64,000 bases of DNA from Zingiber officinale (lineage: Eukaryota; Streptophyta; Magnoliopsida; Zingiberales; Zingiberaceae), in NCBI RefSeq assembly GCF_018446385.1, contig NC_055998.1, forward strand, positions 76,502,744-76,566,743. The letters are read 5' to 3'. Shown here one piece after another: positions 1-12,430 of this stretch. The notes under the pieces were generated by a model, which ran no database searches, had not been told where the DNA came from, and worked only from the letters and a program-made list of their open reading frames with translations. Numbering within the stretch: the first letter of the stretch is position 1; each line of letters starts with the position of its first letter. A program made the position numbers and the translations under genes.

Positions 1-7
1 GAGTAGG

Positions 8-410
8 CTATAAATATCCGTAGACGAGCTCGTCGTTAAAGATCGAGAGGCAGTAGGCGTCTAAACCCCTCAAGGCGGTCTAGCCAGACGTTAAGCCGTG
101 GGCCGCGTAGGCCAATTTATAAATATCCAGCGTGACGAGCTCAGTCGTTAAAGATCGAGAGGCAGGCAGTCTACATAAACCCTCCGGCGGGTAGTCTGGC
201 AGACGTTGCAGAGTGAAACCGCGTGGTGGCTATAAATATCAGCCCGGCGAGCTCGTCGTTAAGACGAGGCGAGCGGCGTCATAAACCCTCCGGCGGAGGC
301 GTCAGCCGGACGTTAAGCCGTAGAGCCAGCGGCCAAGCTATAAATATCCGTCTTGAGTCGGGCTCCGATTTAAACATCCGAGGCAGCGTCGTACATAAAT
401 AATCGGCGGA
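8..410. repeat. Tandem repeat, about 108-115 bp unit, 3.5 copies
   Basis: Units start near 8, 116, 230 and 338, each with CTATAAATATC (or TTTATAAATATCC) followed by a GACGAGCTCGTCGTTAA-type block and ACCCTCCGGCGG. Copies are diverged, with small insertions of a few bases. It lies between the expected pol region and the antisense ORF of the Tat element, a place where this lineage often carries tandem repeats. Confidence 0.7.
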
Positions 411-2680
411 ATATAAATCGACACTACAATTATCCGTATTCTCGGATGTTGTTAGATAGGCTAAGTCCCTCAGGACTCGAGTATAAAGGTTACGATCGAC
501 ATATGACGATTCTTGCTAGCAACACGAATGATATTAGGTGAGCGGAAGGGCTGGGAAAACACGAGAATGCCTCGAATGCGAAGGTGTGATAGTGAGGCAA
601 GGCTGACCAGTATTATGAGGCGGTGCAAAAGATGGAGTACGAAGGAAGCATTTCATTGAAATTAAAACCTTAGGCAAAGTGGCTAAGTACAAAAGATTCA
701 TGTTCAGCCGGCGGTAAATTACAAGAATTACTCGATGTAGTCGTAGAGATCCTCAGAATGTTGCTTAGGAGCTCCACCGATCGTGGTGGAATATTGGTGG
801 ACTCGGGAAGAAGGTCCTTCGACTTCGGATAGGTCATAGTGGTAGTAATGGCCAAGTCGGCTGAGTACATCCGCTCATAAATTTTCTCCGAGAACTGGGC
901 GATCGGATATGGCTTTGTCGGAGGCGGCGACTCGGCAAGCTCGGCATCCTGGTATTCTTTGAAGGTCGCACTGGGGCTTGTGAGGCCTCGTTCAGATGTT
1001 TAATCTTCTCAGCATGTAAGCGGCTGTCTTCTCCGTCGACGCTCAGTGACTCCTTTATCTTGACTCAGGCCGGGCCTCCGTTTTCTTCTCCGGATCGGAG
1101 ATGGGTGTTCTTCAGTGGTGGCGAGTTATCTTTGTGTCAGCGACTTGACATCGCTCGGACTCGGCTAGGCGTGGGCACAGTCGGTTGTTTCTTACCTTTC
1201 GTGAGGTTTGAGCTTTCTTGACTCTTTTGCTTGTTCGGAGTAGGAAGGGTCTTGGGAGCCTCGGACCCTTGCCTTGATTGCCTTATCTCCTCGTCGCCGT
1301 TGGTGGTGAAGCTACTATCTCTTACCCGTCTGAAGCAAGAGGGCGATTGTTAAAGCCGTGAAATATTCGAGCAAACTTGAAAAACAAAAAAAAAAAAAAA
1401 AAAAACAACTTACCGTGGCCAGCTTGCGTATGGTGGCTAAGTTAGGAGGATCATTGCTCATGGCGTCGGCCATCTCGTGAGGGCCCTTTCAAGTAATGGT
1501 GTGCTCGGGCCACGGTTGGCGATCGGCCAGTAGCAACTCTTGGTTGGAAGATGAAAGTAACCCGTGTTGTCGGCCGTGACGAGATGGCAAGGGATCGGTG
1601 CATGAAAACCGCGAATGGATGGTGGCGTTGGGCGAGCAAGGCGGGGGAGAGTGTCGATCGGAGTAGCCTCAGCCGGGCGGTCAGCTCGTCCAGTCAGAAG
1701 GCGTCCGATCGGACGAAATGGTCTCGACAGGTGCCTTGCCTTTAGCGATCCAGGCGGTCGGAGGGTGGACAGCGGAGGTGGCCGTAGCGGTGATCTCCAG
1801 GCGCCTCTTTGCGGTGTTCCTCCTCCGACGGACCCTTCCTCGGGGCCGTTGGTTCCTGGAGGGTAGCTCAGCCACTGCTGTTGAGAGGCTGGCGGTCGGC
1901 TGGGTCCTCTCTCCTTCGTGAGGCCGATCGGTGCGCCGCCTCCGTTTCCTGGCGCCCATGATCATGGCGATGCCTTTCTCTTGAGCCGTATCAAGGTCCA
2001 TGCGATGTCGGCATGAAAGAAGAAGAAATCGGTTGCAATTAATAAATGCCCAGCAAAATTCTTACAAGCCGGTTGGAAGTAGGGTCCGTATAGGACTCGA
2101 CCTAAAATGTACATCACTCCCTCGTGAAGAAGTTTGTTGATGTCGAGCCATGAACCGGCTAGTACATTTCTGGCGTGAAGATAATCCGTCGGGTCTTGAA
2201 TTTCTTGACTCGGGGTAGAGGTGAGTGACCTGCCCTTTGGGTGGAAAGTTTGGTGGTAGGCATGCGGAGGTAGAAATAATAGTCCTTCAATGTTTATTGG
2301 AAGTGGGTAGTTATTGAAGAAGACCGGCCGGGAGCTTGGAACATAAAGGTGCGGCTCGGCTTGCTTAGGGTAATAGAAATAAAGACCGGTCGGAGGGGAA
2401 TGTTGTGAATCTTGAACAAAACAACAATGAGAGGAGGCGGAAGGTATTTGGTACTAAACTTAGCGGCATGCGAAATAATTCTGAGGCGTCTACTATAAAA
2501 GGATGCACGGGAACCATGGACCGTGATAAATTGGTCGCGAAGACACGAAGCTTGGCAGTATGTGTGGCGGACCAGGACCAGCTAACGAAATCCTCGAGAT
2601 TTGAAATTGTCGACAATATCAAAATCTCGTTGTTGAAGGACGCGTAGTAGTATACCATGGGCTAGGGATTATTCTTGGGA
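411..2680 (-). pseudogene. Antisense ORF of Tat element (gypsy-type Transposase_28-like), decayed
   Basis: Minus-strand reading frames across this stretch piece together a protein of the kind annotated as putative gypsy-type transposon (PF04195-like). Recognisable blocks are HPFIVDASELFRMPLSLV and PNTFRLL near 2480-2560, a YYPKQAEPHLYV block near 2350, and a WLDINKLLHEGVMYILG block near 2120, followed by ATDFFFFHADIAW near 2000. The blocks lie in different frames with stops between them, so the gene is broken or heavily spliced. Sequence left of about 1400 is low complexity and I assign no domain there. The gene runs opposite to its element, as expected for the extra ORF of Tat retrotransposons. 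No catalytic function is established for this family. Confidence 0.6.
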
Positions 2681-2909
2681 TGAGAAGAGCGGCCATGATC
2701 GGACGGAAGAAATCAAAAAAGTTTGAGGCGAAAGGGAGTTTGGGCGGAGCTAGGGAAGAAATGCGAATTAGATGGGAAAGGAAGAAGGAAGATCAAAACC
2801 TTTGCGGAGAGGATCGAGGAAAGCGCCAGGCGTCGGGCGACAAGATCGTCGGACTCCAGAGCGCGGAGGCGGCAGTGAGTAGGCGAGTGAAGATGAGAAG
2901 AAGCGAAGA

Positions 2910-2916
2910 ATTTATA
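2910..2916 (-). promoter_or_regulatory. TATA box of antisense ORF promoter
   Basis: The minus strand reads CCCTATAAATTC here, about 250 bases upstream of the antisense ORF. The upstream block GATTCCTGTGAC is also found just upstream of the TATA box of the second Tat element (19462), so the two antisense ORFs appear to share a promoter. Confidence 0.5.
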
Positions 2917-3237
2917 GGGTGAGGGCGGCCTCCGTCGGATCAGTCACAGGAATCAAGCATGCATCTAGCGTTTATTTGATTGCTTGATCACATCAAATAT
3001 CATGCCAAGCCTCCGTACTCGATGGCGTTGCTCGCGTGGCGGTCGATCAGAGCATTTAATGAAGGTATGATCGACCTTGATGTGAAGATGGCGCGAGCAG
3101 TGATCGGTGAAGCCATCGTTGATTCGTTCGAGAATATCTCTCGGTGCGGGCGGAGTATTAGCATGGAGCCGTTGCTAGACTCGCGATCGATCGATCGGGA
3201 CTATTCGCCTCCTTGACTAGACTTGAAGGGAGGCAAG

Positions 3238-3867
3238 TGATCAGGTAGTAAACAGGCCCAAGTCGGCAGTGGAAGTCATAGGGCCCGTCAGGGAGGTGGT
3301 CAAGCGGACGGGCCGTAGGCGGCGGTCACGGGGATGCCGGCGGTCGATGGAATCGAATACCGGATGGAGTGGCGGCTCGCACTTATGGTTGGAAGGCACC
3401 TGTCAGTCGGGTTCATTTCGGTTGAAAAGGTCGTGGACCGGTGACCTTTGAATGAGCCAAGTCATAAAGCACCCTGTTTATTAGTCTCCTGGCCGTAAAC
3501 CACTGCGGATGTCCGTAGGATGTTGAGAGTTGTCTGACAGTTGGAGCGAGGAAAGGGCGGGGACTCCTTTCTCTTTCGACGGCGTGGGTTTCACGTGATC
3601 GATCAAATCTTGCAGAGTGTCCCGTCGTTTGTCGGGTGCGTGTGCAGCTTTTGCACAGCGTATAGGACGGAGAACTCATACTCTGTTGAGCCCTCCTCAC
3701 GTATAAGAGCGAGACGGAGGAGGATTGCACGAGACTGGGCGCCACCTTGTTCGTAATTTTACGACTTGGCGTCTTGCCATGGGTCCCGACATCTCGAGTT
3801 AGTAGGGCGCACGTGAGGTTGGAGATCTACATGTTGACACGGTTGACTTCTGGTTCGGACAGGATCA
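3238..3867 (+). repeat. 3' LTR of Tat Gypsy element
   Basis: It starts TGATCAGG straight after the polypurine tract and ends GGACAGGATCA, giving about 630 bp. The terminal bases match the LTRs at 18188-19006 and 35606-36419 read on their coding strand. An internal CGTATAAGAGCG near 3700 could serve as the LTR TATA box. Confidence 0.6.
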
Positions 3868-5545
3868 TTTAGTTTCATTATGAGATTTTAGACTTTAAAA
3901 CTTTAAATTTTGGGTTTCCTAAAGTTTTAGGAACTCAAAGTCATTATTGGCGCAATGACAGAAGTTTGGAGCCTGTTTTGAGGGGGAACTACTCCTTAAA
4001 GACATGAAAATAAATTTTGAAACCATGGAAGATTGTAAAACTTTCGTTATAGTAAATGTTCAAGGTTGAGCATTGAAAAACAATGGAAGAGTGGATGACT
4101 AAGCTTGAATTGACTTAAGCTTGAGTCATAATGTGCGAGTTTCAATGTTTGACAATATATGAAGATTGATTGTAGGTGCAATTGTCCGTTTAGGGAGATT
4201 GGTCAAGGTTGACCAGTTTAATGTGAAGAAGAGTCAAGTAGGTTAAGGTTGACCGGATACTTGATTGGGAAGTCCAACGAGAAGGTTGGTAGAAGATGAA
4301 AATCCAAGTGGTCGGACACTTGGTCGGAAAGTCTGGGTGAGTGAAGCCAGGCAGAAGGGAAATCCTAGTGAGTGAAGCTAAGTGAAAGACCTAGTGAATG
4401 AAGCTAGGCAGATGAGAAATCCTGATAAGTGAAAACAGGTGAAAGACCTAGTGAGTGAAGCTAGGCAAATGGAAATCTTGGTAAGTGAAGCCATGTGAAA
4501 GCCCTAGTGAGTGAAGCTAGGCAGATGGAATTTTGGTGAGTGAAGTTAGGTGAAAGTCTTAGTGATTGAAGCTAGACAGTAAGGAAGTCTTGGTGAGTGA
4601 AGCCAGACACGTGGAAATCCAGGTGGGTCCAGGAGGACCGGACACTTAACACAGAGAGAAAAGTCCAAGTGATTCAAAATATTGATCGGACACTTCGTGA
4701 CGAAGTCCCAACAGGTAAAGGTTGACTCAATGTTGGGTTTGAGAACCCTAGACTTTGAGTTAGGCAAGTTAGGGTTGGTCAAGTTGATCAGGAGATCAAT
4801 TGAACCAGAGCCCGATTGATCAACCGATCAATTGAAAGAGTGCTACGAGAAAAAGGGGCGCAATTGATTGGGAGACATTCTCGCGAGCACAGAGAGGTTC
4901 CCACCCAATCGATCAGCCGATCGATTGGAGTTAGATTTCTCGCGAGGTTGCAAGGAAACCTAAATCAATCAGTCTATCAATTCAAGGTATTTCCAGTAAG
5001 AGGCGCTCTGAATCACTCGGCCAATCGATTCAAGCTTCCTTGATCGATCAACCGATCGATTGAGATATGACCATTATGTAGGTAACGAGCTTTGGATGAC
5101 TGGGATTGCGCGGATCTGACGTGGCAATCGATTGGGAGCAGGTCCAATCGATTAGGAGCCTAGGAGCGCAGAGTATAATAAAGCCATTGGCGAGCTTTCA
5201 TCTCCGCAAGTCTTCACATAATCTTCTCCGTTACTGTTCACTAGATCTAGAGCTTTGGAAGACACGTGTTGCTGCATTTTCCAACTAGTCCAAAGGCATC
5301 TACAAGCTACAAGAGATCAAGCAAGAAGGTTTTTCTGTTGTATTGTCGTGTATTTACTTCTTGTTTTGACTTGTATGCTTGTGTGAGTTTCTACGAGGTT
5401 TCTTCACCTCCGGATTGTTCCGAGAAGGAGTCTTTTTGTTAGTGGAGAGTGTGCTCGTGTGTGGATCCTTGGATTAGTCACCTCATCTTGAGGTGGATAC
5501 CAAGTAAATCCCCAGGCAGTGGGAGGAAGCAAGGAGGTGAAACGG
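3868..5545 (+). mobile_element. Old Copia-like gag-only element fragment: internal 3' end plus LTR
   Basis: Bases 3880-4090 resemble the internal 3' region of the elements at 25010-25180 (shared GGGTTTCCTAA and GCAATGACAGAAGTT blocks). An LTR-like part begins TGTAGGTGCAATTG at 4171. It has the same plan as the LTRs at 19955, 25725 and 31421: a GTGAGTGAAGC repeat array (4330-4600), hairpin units (for example CCAACA...TGTTGG at 4708-4736), ATCGAT dyads (4805-5160), and a GGATCCTTGGA...GTGGATACCAAGTAA block near 5463-5507. The poly-C and CTAACA end are missing, so the LTR is cut at its right side. Confidence 0.65.
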
Positions 5546-6886
5546 TGCAAAAGGAACACTAGTATTTTTCACCACGAAAATGAATCAAGTCCCTTTTGTA
5601 TTCATTCAATCAATTAATTTCCTTAATTGACATTAATACTCCATTAATCCAATATGTCTTTTGGTTTTCATCCAATGCATGATCAATTCAAAATTGATCA
5701 TTCCTTTTCCTTGGTGAATTTGAATTCACCAAGTCACTCAATGAGTCTAACTCATTGATCTTCATCAATCCGAATTGACTTAATGAGCTTAATTCAAATT
5801 GGACTCAATCCAATAGTTGGATCCAATCGAGTCTAACTCAATGAGTCTAATTCGGATTAGACTTAATCCAATGATCTATCATATGAACCAATTTTTAAAT
5901 TAACATGTTCTTTGTGTGTGATCCAATAGGTTCTTGTCACGTTGGTAATGTCTCTAAAATTATTTTAGATACATAAGTAATGAGTAGCATCTAACAAGGC
6001 ATCATTGCTATCCAAGTGACGAGAATGTCAAGATTTGACCTATCCTTTCCGTGTCTATTATCTTGTATGACTCAATCATTCTATCCTTGATATCTAGATT
6101 GATCAATGAGGCATAGTCCATGTCATCCTTTTGTCAATCTTTGTGTTTCTTGATCCCTAAGTAGACACACTCAATCAAATAGGCTCAATATCTTATATTG
6201 ATTAATTTGAGCATGACCATGCATTCTTGTTTCCTACTTAATCAAGGGGCTCACAGATATCACTTTCGTCATATGGAAGGGTTAGATCTCATCTACATCA
6301 CTCATATTTCTCCGCATAACTTATTGCATATCCAGTGATCGACTTTATAGTCCACCTTGTTACAGGTGACGTTTGTCGATACCAAAATACACAACTCCTT
6401 ATGTAGAGAATCATAGTGATTTTAGGTCCAAGGACTATTCATACCAATAGTCACATGAGAATGTTTATGACACTCATATAATGATTCATGAAATATTCTC
6501 ATGGTGGGTAATTCAGTACATATTCTCTAATATACATACCCATGTGTCAACCTGATATCTCATATCCATGACTTGTGAGATTAAGTCATCCGTTGATCTA
6601 CATGCTAGTCTCAACGTGTTAATATTGTCCTTGTATATTAATGTTTGACTAGGAATAGTTAAGAGTAGCGTTCTATATATATCTACAATATCCCACTATC
6701 AATTCAACCAGTTGACATGTTGTAGAGTAGAACCTACTACTCTCGGATATTATTATACTTATTCATTCAGCACTGAACTGAAATAAATATAATAACTAAC
6801 TTTGCCTTTTATTAATTAATGAAATATGATACAAAAAGTGTCAATGTCAATCATCTGATAATTGATACTAAGGGTTAATACTAACA
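5546..6886 (-). repeat. LTR-like block, possible solo LTR
   Basis: On the minus strand the block begins TGTTAGTATTAACCC and ends GCA, and interrupts the older LTR on its left. It has no ORF. It contains many ACTCAATGAGTCTAA-type short repeats near 5730-5860. Flanking 5-mers (AACGG, GTGTT) do not match, so the borders or the solo-LTR reading may be wrong. Bases 6887-7138 to its right hold nothing recognisable and may be host intron. Confidence 0.35.
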
Positions 6887-7138
6887 GTGTTCTCTCATTT
6901 CAAAATGTTCTAGTGAGAGTTCTTGTTCCATTTATAAGTTAGTTTGAGCATTGGCATGTGGTATATGTTTAGGGAGTTATTCAGCTTCATGATTTTGATT
7001 GTGCAATGAGATTGTAATGGATGATTTATTTGCCACCTACAAATAGTCTGAGCATTGAGATCTTGTACAAGTTTAGGTAGTTAATTGGTTTTTATTTGTA
7101 GGTTGCAATAGAGATTCATGCCGATAAATTATGGTTTT

Positions 7139-8095
7139 TGTAGCTCTGGTGAGGCCGGCTAGGAGGACGGGGTGAATAGCCTTGCAAGTATATTAGAATT
7201 GTCTCTTGTTTTTCAAACTTAGCAAGGATAAATAATTAATTAAAGCAAGTAATTAACATAAAAGAAACAACTTAAAAGTAAGAAGGCCAAAGTTTACTTG
7301 GTTATAACCTAGCTGGTTGTTAATCTAAGGCAATGAAAGCACTAAAAGAATCTCCTTCGTTGTAGGCGGAGAAATTTTTTACACTTTTTTAAAAGTTCAT
7401 AAAATAACTAGGAATTGATTACAGAAGTTGTTGATTAATTCTTATCTCTAAGGGTTTTTTATAGTTTCCTGAAAAAAGTTATCCTTGGTTAAAGGCGCCT
7501 CCAAAGCATTTCAGGGCACCTCCAAGTGAATAAAATTTTATTCACATTTCAACGGTCAGCCAATGGCTAACCAATGACTTTCTGCGTTTAAGGGCGCCTT
7601 CACCTTCCTTGAGGCCGTCTCTAATATGCTTTAGGGTGCCTCATTTGAACAGGCGCGAGGGCGCCTTCCATCACGGTTTCTTCAGCTTCGTCCCGGGCAC
7701 CTCCAAGTCGCTTAGAGACGCCTCTAGTCCTTCTAGTTAACCTTCAAAAGGTTAACTCTTCCTTGTGTTTACTTAGGTGATCATCCCGCCATTCGGAGTT
7801 AGCTCACTTGAATCCAACTTCGACCTTCTTCTCGAGCGGACTTCCTCCCCGGCTTCTCGTCCCTCGAATGTCACGCACGTTCTTCTCGTCGACCAGTATA
7901 CTCTTTCACAACTTCTTGTCCCTTAGATGCACCGAGTCCGTCGGCTTCCTTCTCGTGTTGTCCTTCTCGCTAGCCGCGTCTTCCTCTCTACTTCCTGTGT
8001 TCCTAAGCTCCTACACACTTAGACATAAGGCATCAAAACTGTAGGACCTAACTTAACCTGGTTGACCACATCAAAACAAAGCCGAGGTACTTACA
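7139..8095 (-). repeat. 3' LTR of Copia element
   Basis: On the minus strand it starts TGTAAGTACC and ends CTACA. It matches 14189-15153 along its length with many substitutions and indels. It contains GC-rich GGCGCCTCCAAG-type repeats in both LTR copies, including a short dyad around CTCCAAGTCGCTTGGAG in the right copy. Confidence 0.75.
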
Positions 8096-8109
8096 ATCTC
8101 CCTTTTTTT
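8096..8109 (-). other. Polypurine tract of Copia element
   Basis: The minus strand has a run of A then GGGAGAT abutting the TGTAAG start of the 3' LTR, the normal site of plus-strand priming. Confidence 0.6.
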
Positions 8110-8939
8110 GATGTATGTCAATCCAAATTAAGTCAGGGTAAATAAAACAATAAAACTATTTAGGAACATAAGTTTGCAATTTATTAAATTTATTACCAGT
8201 AACAAATTTGCAATAAGTACAATCAAAATTTTGCCAAAAATTGCATAATTACCTCTCCTTAACTTATTCGGTCCCCTTTTGACCATATAAAAAAACTAGG
8301 GGTAAGTTTGACTATTTTTTCAAAGAATTTGGGAGATTTACTAGATTTGATAAAAATAATTGGAATATAATTTATAAGTTTCAAAAAATACTAGAAATTT
8401 TTCTTATGATCAAACAGAAATAGAAAGATCAGAATAAAAATTTTCATTGACAAATAAATATTTATTTTGATCAGCATAAATATTTTAAATAGAAATAATA
8501 ATTTCCGAAGTTAAATGTCTTAAAAATAGAATCTGATTTTTAAAAATCATGATAATTTTTCTGAATATATAAAATTTAATGTTTATCCACATAAAATTAT
8601 AATTTTTAAAAATAATATCTCGATATTTTTTAATTATAAAAATATTATTTTTAGGAAATAATTCAAAATAAATATAAAAAAATTTAAAATTTTTTTTTTC
8701 TATAATAGAGAACATAATGTTTTATCATAGAAAAATAAAGTTTTATAAAAATAAATCTACGAAACATTTTTAATTTTAGAATACAATTTTTGTTTAAAAA
8801 TTTATAAAAAATATTTATTCGGCGAAAATTTCTGAATTTTTTTTCTATGAATAACAAATTCATTTTTCACAAAAAAATTAAAATATAATTAATTTTGAAC
8901 AGAAGGTATACGAAATAATTTATTTGGTTAATAAGATAA
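8110..8939. other. AT-rich internal region of Copia element
   Basis: This stretch is very AT-rich, with only short ORFs such as 8485-8715 on the minus strand that look like chance. No pol motif is visible. It fills the space between the hAT insertion and the 3' LTR. Confidence 0.5.
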
Positions 8940-8984
8940 ATTCAACTCAATATTCTAAAAAGCGTTGGGCGGATTTTTTTTTTC

Positions 8985-11238
8985 TCCTTCAATCGATCAG
9001 CCATAGTTGCTTCACTAGCAAGTACCACATCAACTCCTTTTTCTTCTTGTCTTCTCTTTTTCTTTATGATCTTGGCATTGAATTGAACATAGACTAAATT
9101 ATTTAACATTCTAGTATCTAGTCTATTTCTTTTCTTTGTATGAATCTATATTAAAGAAAAATATTAATATTGAATACATATTTAGACATTTAGTAATTAC
9201 TAATTAGTAATAAGTAATACACAATAAGTAATTAAGTACTTACCCCCTCAAAAGTACTCCAATTTCTCTCACAACCGGAAGAACTTGTAGTTAAAGAAAG
9301 GATCCTTTTAGCCATCTTTTGCAATTTAGGTACACTATTTCCAAAAAATGCCACTATCCAACTAAATAAAAACAAATCAAATAATAACAATAAGCAAAAT
9401 CATGAAACAAGCAATAAAAATTACAAAATAAAGTAAGCAATTATTACTTAGTTCTTACTCGAATCATATTTCTCATCATTTTTTTTTTTCTGCATCCAAT
9501 TATAGCCAATGCTCTTCTAAATCCCCCGCTTTGTTGATATACTTCAACAACTCCACATTTACTACCTCACTTTGGCTATTAATATCATCGGGAAAGAATA
9601 CTTCAACACAAGTGAAAAATCCATTCGTGACCACTTCCTATGCTCTGGTCATTGAAGGAGTAATAAGGATTCAAGAGGTAGGCCGCCAAATGTAGTGGAC
9701 TATCAACTCGATTATGACTTTTTTCACCAATAATATTAATAATCGGACAATAGTGAAGCTCTTGATTTTTGAATGTCACCTTAATCTCCTCTCTCGCTCT
9801 AAGTAATTCTCCATACATAAAACCCATAGATGACTTCTTACCCCCGTCAACAAGACGAAACAACTTAACTAAAGGGGTAAACACTTTCAAGCAAAAACTT
9901 ATCCTATTTCAAAAAGAGGCACTCATAGTGGTATTTTATGCTACCTTCTCTTTTACTCTTAAAATGTTGGCAAACATTCCATTCTTCACTAGTAACCATA
10001 ACTCTTAGTTCACTTTTCTTCTCCATCAAGCTTTGCAAAGTTAGAAAAGCGGTTGCAAATTATATTACCCTGGCCTCACTATGTCCCTTTTTTTTTTTGG
10101 TAAACTTTCTCATCATTGACAATGTCTTGTGATGTGCATAAATAAAGATTGTCCAGCTCTTGGCCTTCTCAATCGCCCCTTTGAACTTAGGTTGTTTCCC
10201 AATTCCTTGAAACATAAGATTCACTGTGTGAGTTGCACATGAAGTCCAAAATATATGTGGTCTCTTCTCCTTCAACAAATCTTTTGTTGTCATATTATTC
10301 AAAGCATTGTCTGTTACCACTTGAGCTACATTTTGAAACTCAACTTCTTCAATGTACTTGTTCACATATTTAAATATATAATTCCCAGTGTGTGCTTCAT
10401 CCGATGCTTCCCTATAAGAAAGGAAAGTTGTTCCTTCTTTACAATTAACACACAAATTCATGATAGTTCTTCTTTTCCGGTCGGTCCAACTATCGGTCAA
10501 AATTGAGCAACCATTCAAAACCCATTCTTCTTCTTCTTGCTTCTTTAATAGACTTTTAGTTCTATCCACCTCTTCCTTCAATAAGGGATTCTTTAATAGG
10601 TATTGAGTTGGAGGACGATAACCCGGGCCAAATTGACCAATCGCTTCCATAAACCTCTTGAAGCTATCATTGTCAATGGCATGAAATGGAATACCGGACT
10701 CGTACACCCATTGAGCTAAATATTGGTGCACACTGTGTGTCCTTTGTTTTCAAAGTGCATCAATAATATTTTGTTATTGTTTTGTCTTATTACTTCCACT
10801 CAATAAAGATTTGGGATCAATGACGGATGCACATCGGTCCATAGGGCTAAGAGTAAGCGGATTTCTTCTTGTCCCTAGACTCCCTTTATCTTCCTCATAT
10901 TCTCCAAGAACAACTTCTTCTCTCACCTCCATTTCATTCATATTCTTTTGTTTCTTTTTTTATCTTGCTTCTTCAATGACATTCTTACACTTCACTTTAT
11001 CCTCATCCGAAGACTTCTTACACGGTGCAACATTTCCCTTGATATTGGCAACATATTGTTTGATCCTATACATTCCACCACTAGTAATTTTTCCACATAA
11101 CTTACATTTAAACTTATCCAAATTATTAGGATCCACCAAGTCTGTAAATTCCCATCTAACATCATTCGAATTATGCTTCAAAGGGATATGAATCTCCGGC
11201 ATTGAATTAGATGCTTTAAAAGATATAAAACTCGACAT
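8985..11238 (-). pseudogene. hAT-family transposase, inactivated
   Basis: Three blocks appear in order on the minus strand. 11238-10960 is an N-terminal BED-type finger (CKLCGKITSGGMYRIKQY), in which the expected His after KQ is Tyr. 10731-10060 is a DUF659-like catalytic core with GYRPPTQYLL, GCSILTDSWTDRKRR and WTSCATHTVNLMF. About 9890-9250 is the C-terminal part, with SPLHLAAYLLNPYY and the dimerisation motif SSGCERNWSTFE near 9255-9290. Between the BED block and the core two in-frame TAA/TGA stops stand where glutamine or a similar residue would fit (near 10740-10775). Further breaks separate the core from the C-terminus. It is unlikely to make an active transposase. Confidence 0.85.
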
Positions 11239-11869
11239 TTTACTACACTAGTAAAAATTTATCAATATCAATTTTAAAAAAAAATCATTTGAGTTAAGCA
11301 ATGGTTATCAAACATTCAAAAAATCAATTATCAATTCAAGCCAAGCGAAGCAATAACATACAACATTTAATAACATACAAATATACAATTAAATTTTATT
11401 AACCAACTTAAACCCAGGGATGTTGCTAACCTGGCAGAAGAAAAAACTATTGGGATGAAAAGAATGAGGTTGTCGAAGGCTGGAAATGAGGGAACAAGGC
11501 ACTGCACTCTGGCCCAACAGTTAGGACTACTTTCCCTTTGTCAGTAGCAGCCTTGTCTAGCTGCAGCGGTTGCTATTAAGAAACAGGGTAAGGTGCTGGT
11601 GGTTGTTGGCCGGGATAAAGGCAACAATTAGGGCCTAGGGCAACAGTTAGGGTTGATGTTGTGGTTGACTGGCTATTGGAGAAGAAAATAGCAGCAAAGA
11701 TGTTGCTCTTTGATAAAGAACAAGAAGGGGAGGGAAAGGTGGAAGAAGCAGTGGCTGCCCGAAGAGGAAGAGAAGAAGCGACTGCTCGAAGAGGAAGATG
11801 AAGAGGTGCAGCTGCTAACCTAACTTTAAAAGTTAAAATGATTCAAAAATCAAAATATAAACATGTTTC

Positions 11870-12430
11870 ATCGCCGCTAATTGATTGGTAGAAATTTATC
11901 AATCGATTCACAAGGTGCAATTGATTAATCAATCGATTCGGCATTTCTCGGGAAACTCTTGCCAAAGTCAATCGATCAGTCATTCGATTTGACATGCTTC
12001 TATTTTTTGTGAAACTCATGGCAATCGATTAGATGTGTTTAATCGATCGGCCAATCGATTCGACAAGCTTCTGTTTCTCACAAAACTCATGCAAATCGAT
12101 TGACCAATCAATTAGAAGTGTTCAATTGATCGGTCAATCAATTCGACAGACTTTTTTTTGTTATTTCTCGCAAAACTCATGCGAATCGAATGGCCAATTG
12201 ATTAGAAGTGTTCAATCGATCGGCCAATCGATTCGGTAGGCTTCTGTTTGTTGTTTCTCGCAAAACTAATGCAAATTGATTGGCCAATTGATTAGAAGTG
12301 TTCAATCGATCGGCCAATCGATTTAGTAGGCTTCTTTTCTTGCGAAACTCATTCAAATCGATTGACTCAATCGATTAGAGGTGAATTGATTAGAGGTGTT
12401 TAATCGATCGGCCAATCAATTCGCTTTTAT
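11870..12430. repeat. Palindromic minisatellite, ATCGATYGGCCAATCGAT type
   Basis: Units of roughly 75-90 bp repeat about five to six times. Each has AATCGATTGGCCAAT-like dyads, TTAGAAGTGTTCAATCGAT, and a spacer TTTCTCGCAAAACTCATGC. The best-kept copies lie at 12035-12340. It sits inside the hAT element. The 68-aa plus-strand ORF over it (12033-12239) is a by-product of the repeat. Confidence 0.75.

Larger units (their letters stand above)
1..3867 (+). mobile_element. Tat-lineage Ty3/Gypsy retrotransposon, 3' part
   Basis: The window opens inside this element. In plus orientation it has a tandem-repeat block, an antisense ORF region, a polypurine tract (ACTTGAAGGGAGGCAAG, ending at 3237) and a 3' LTR ending in GGATCA. 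The same polypurine core (AGACTTGAAGGGA) and the same LTR terminal bases (TGATC...GGACAGGATCA) recur in the second Tat element at 18188-36419, which links the two. gag-pol would lie left of the window. An antisense ORF between pol and the 3' LTR is a known trait of the Tat lineage, so the lineage call is family knowledge plus layout. It is inserted in an older Copia-like element whose sequence resumes at 3868. Confidence 0.7.

Noticed and set aside
4330-4600. GTGAGTGAAGC repeat array as a CRISPR
   Set aside because: Units are contiguous with no unique spacers, and they lie in an LTR of a plant retrotransposon.
5546-6886. Complete retrotransposon
   Set aside because: No internal coding region, primer-binding site or matching target duplication; kept only as a low-confidence LTR-like block.
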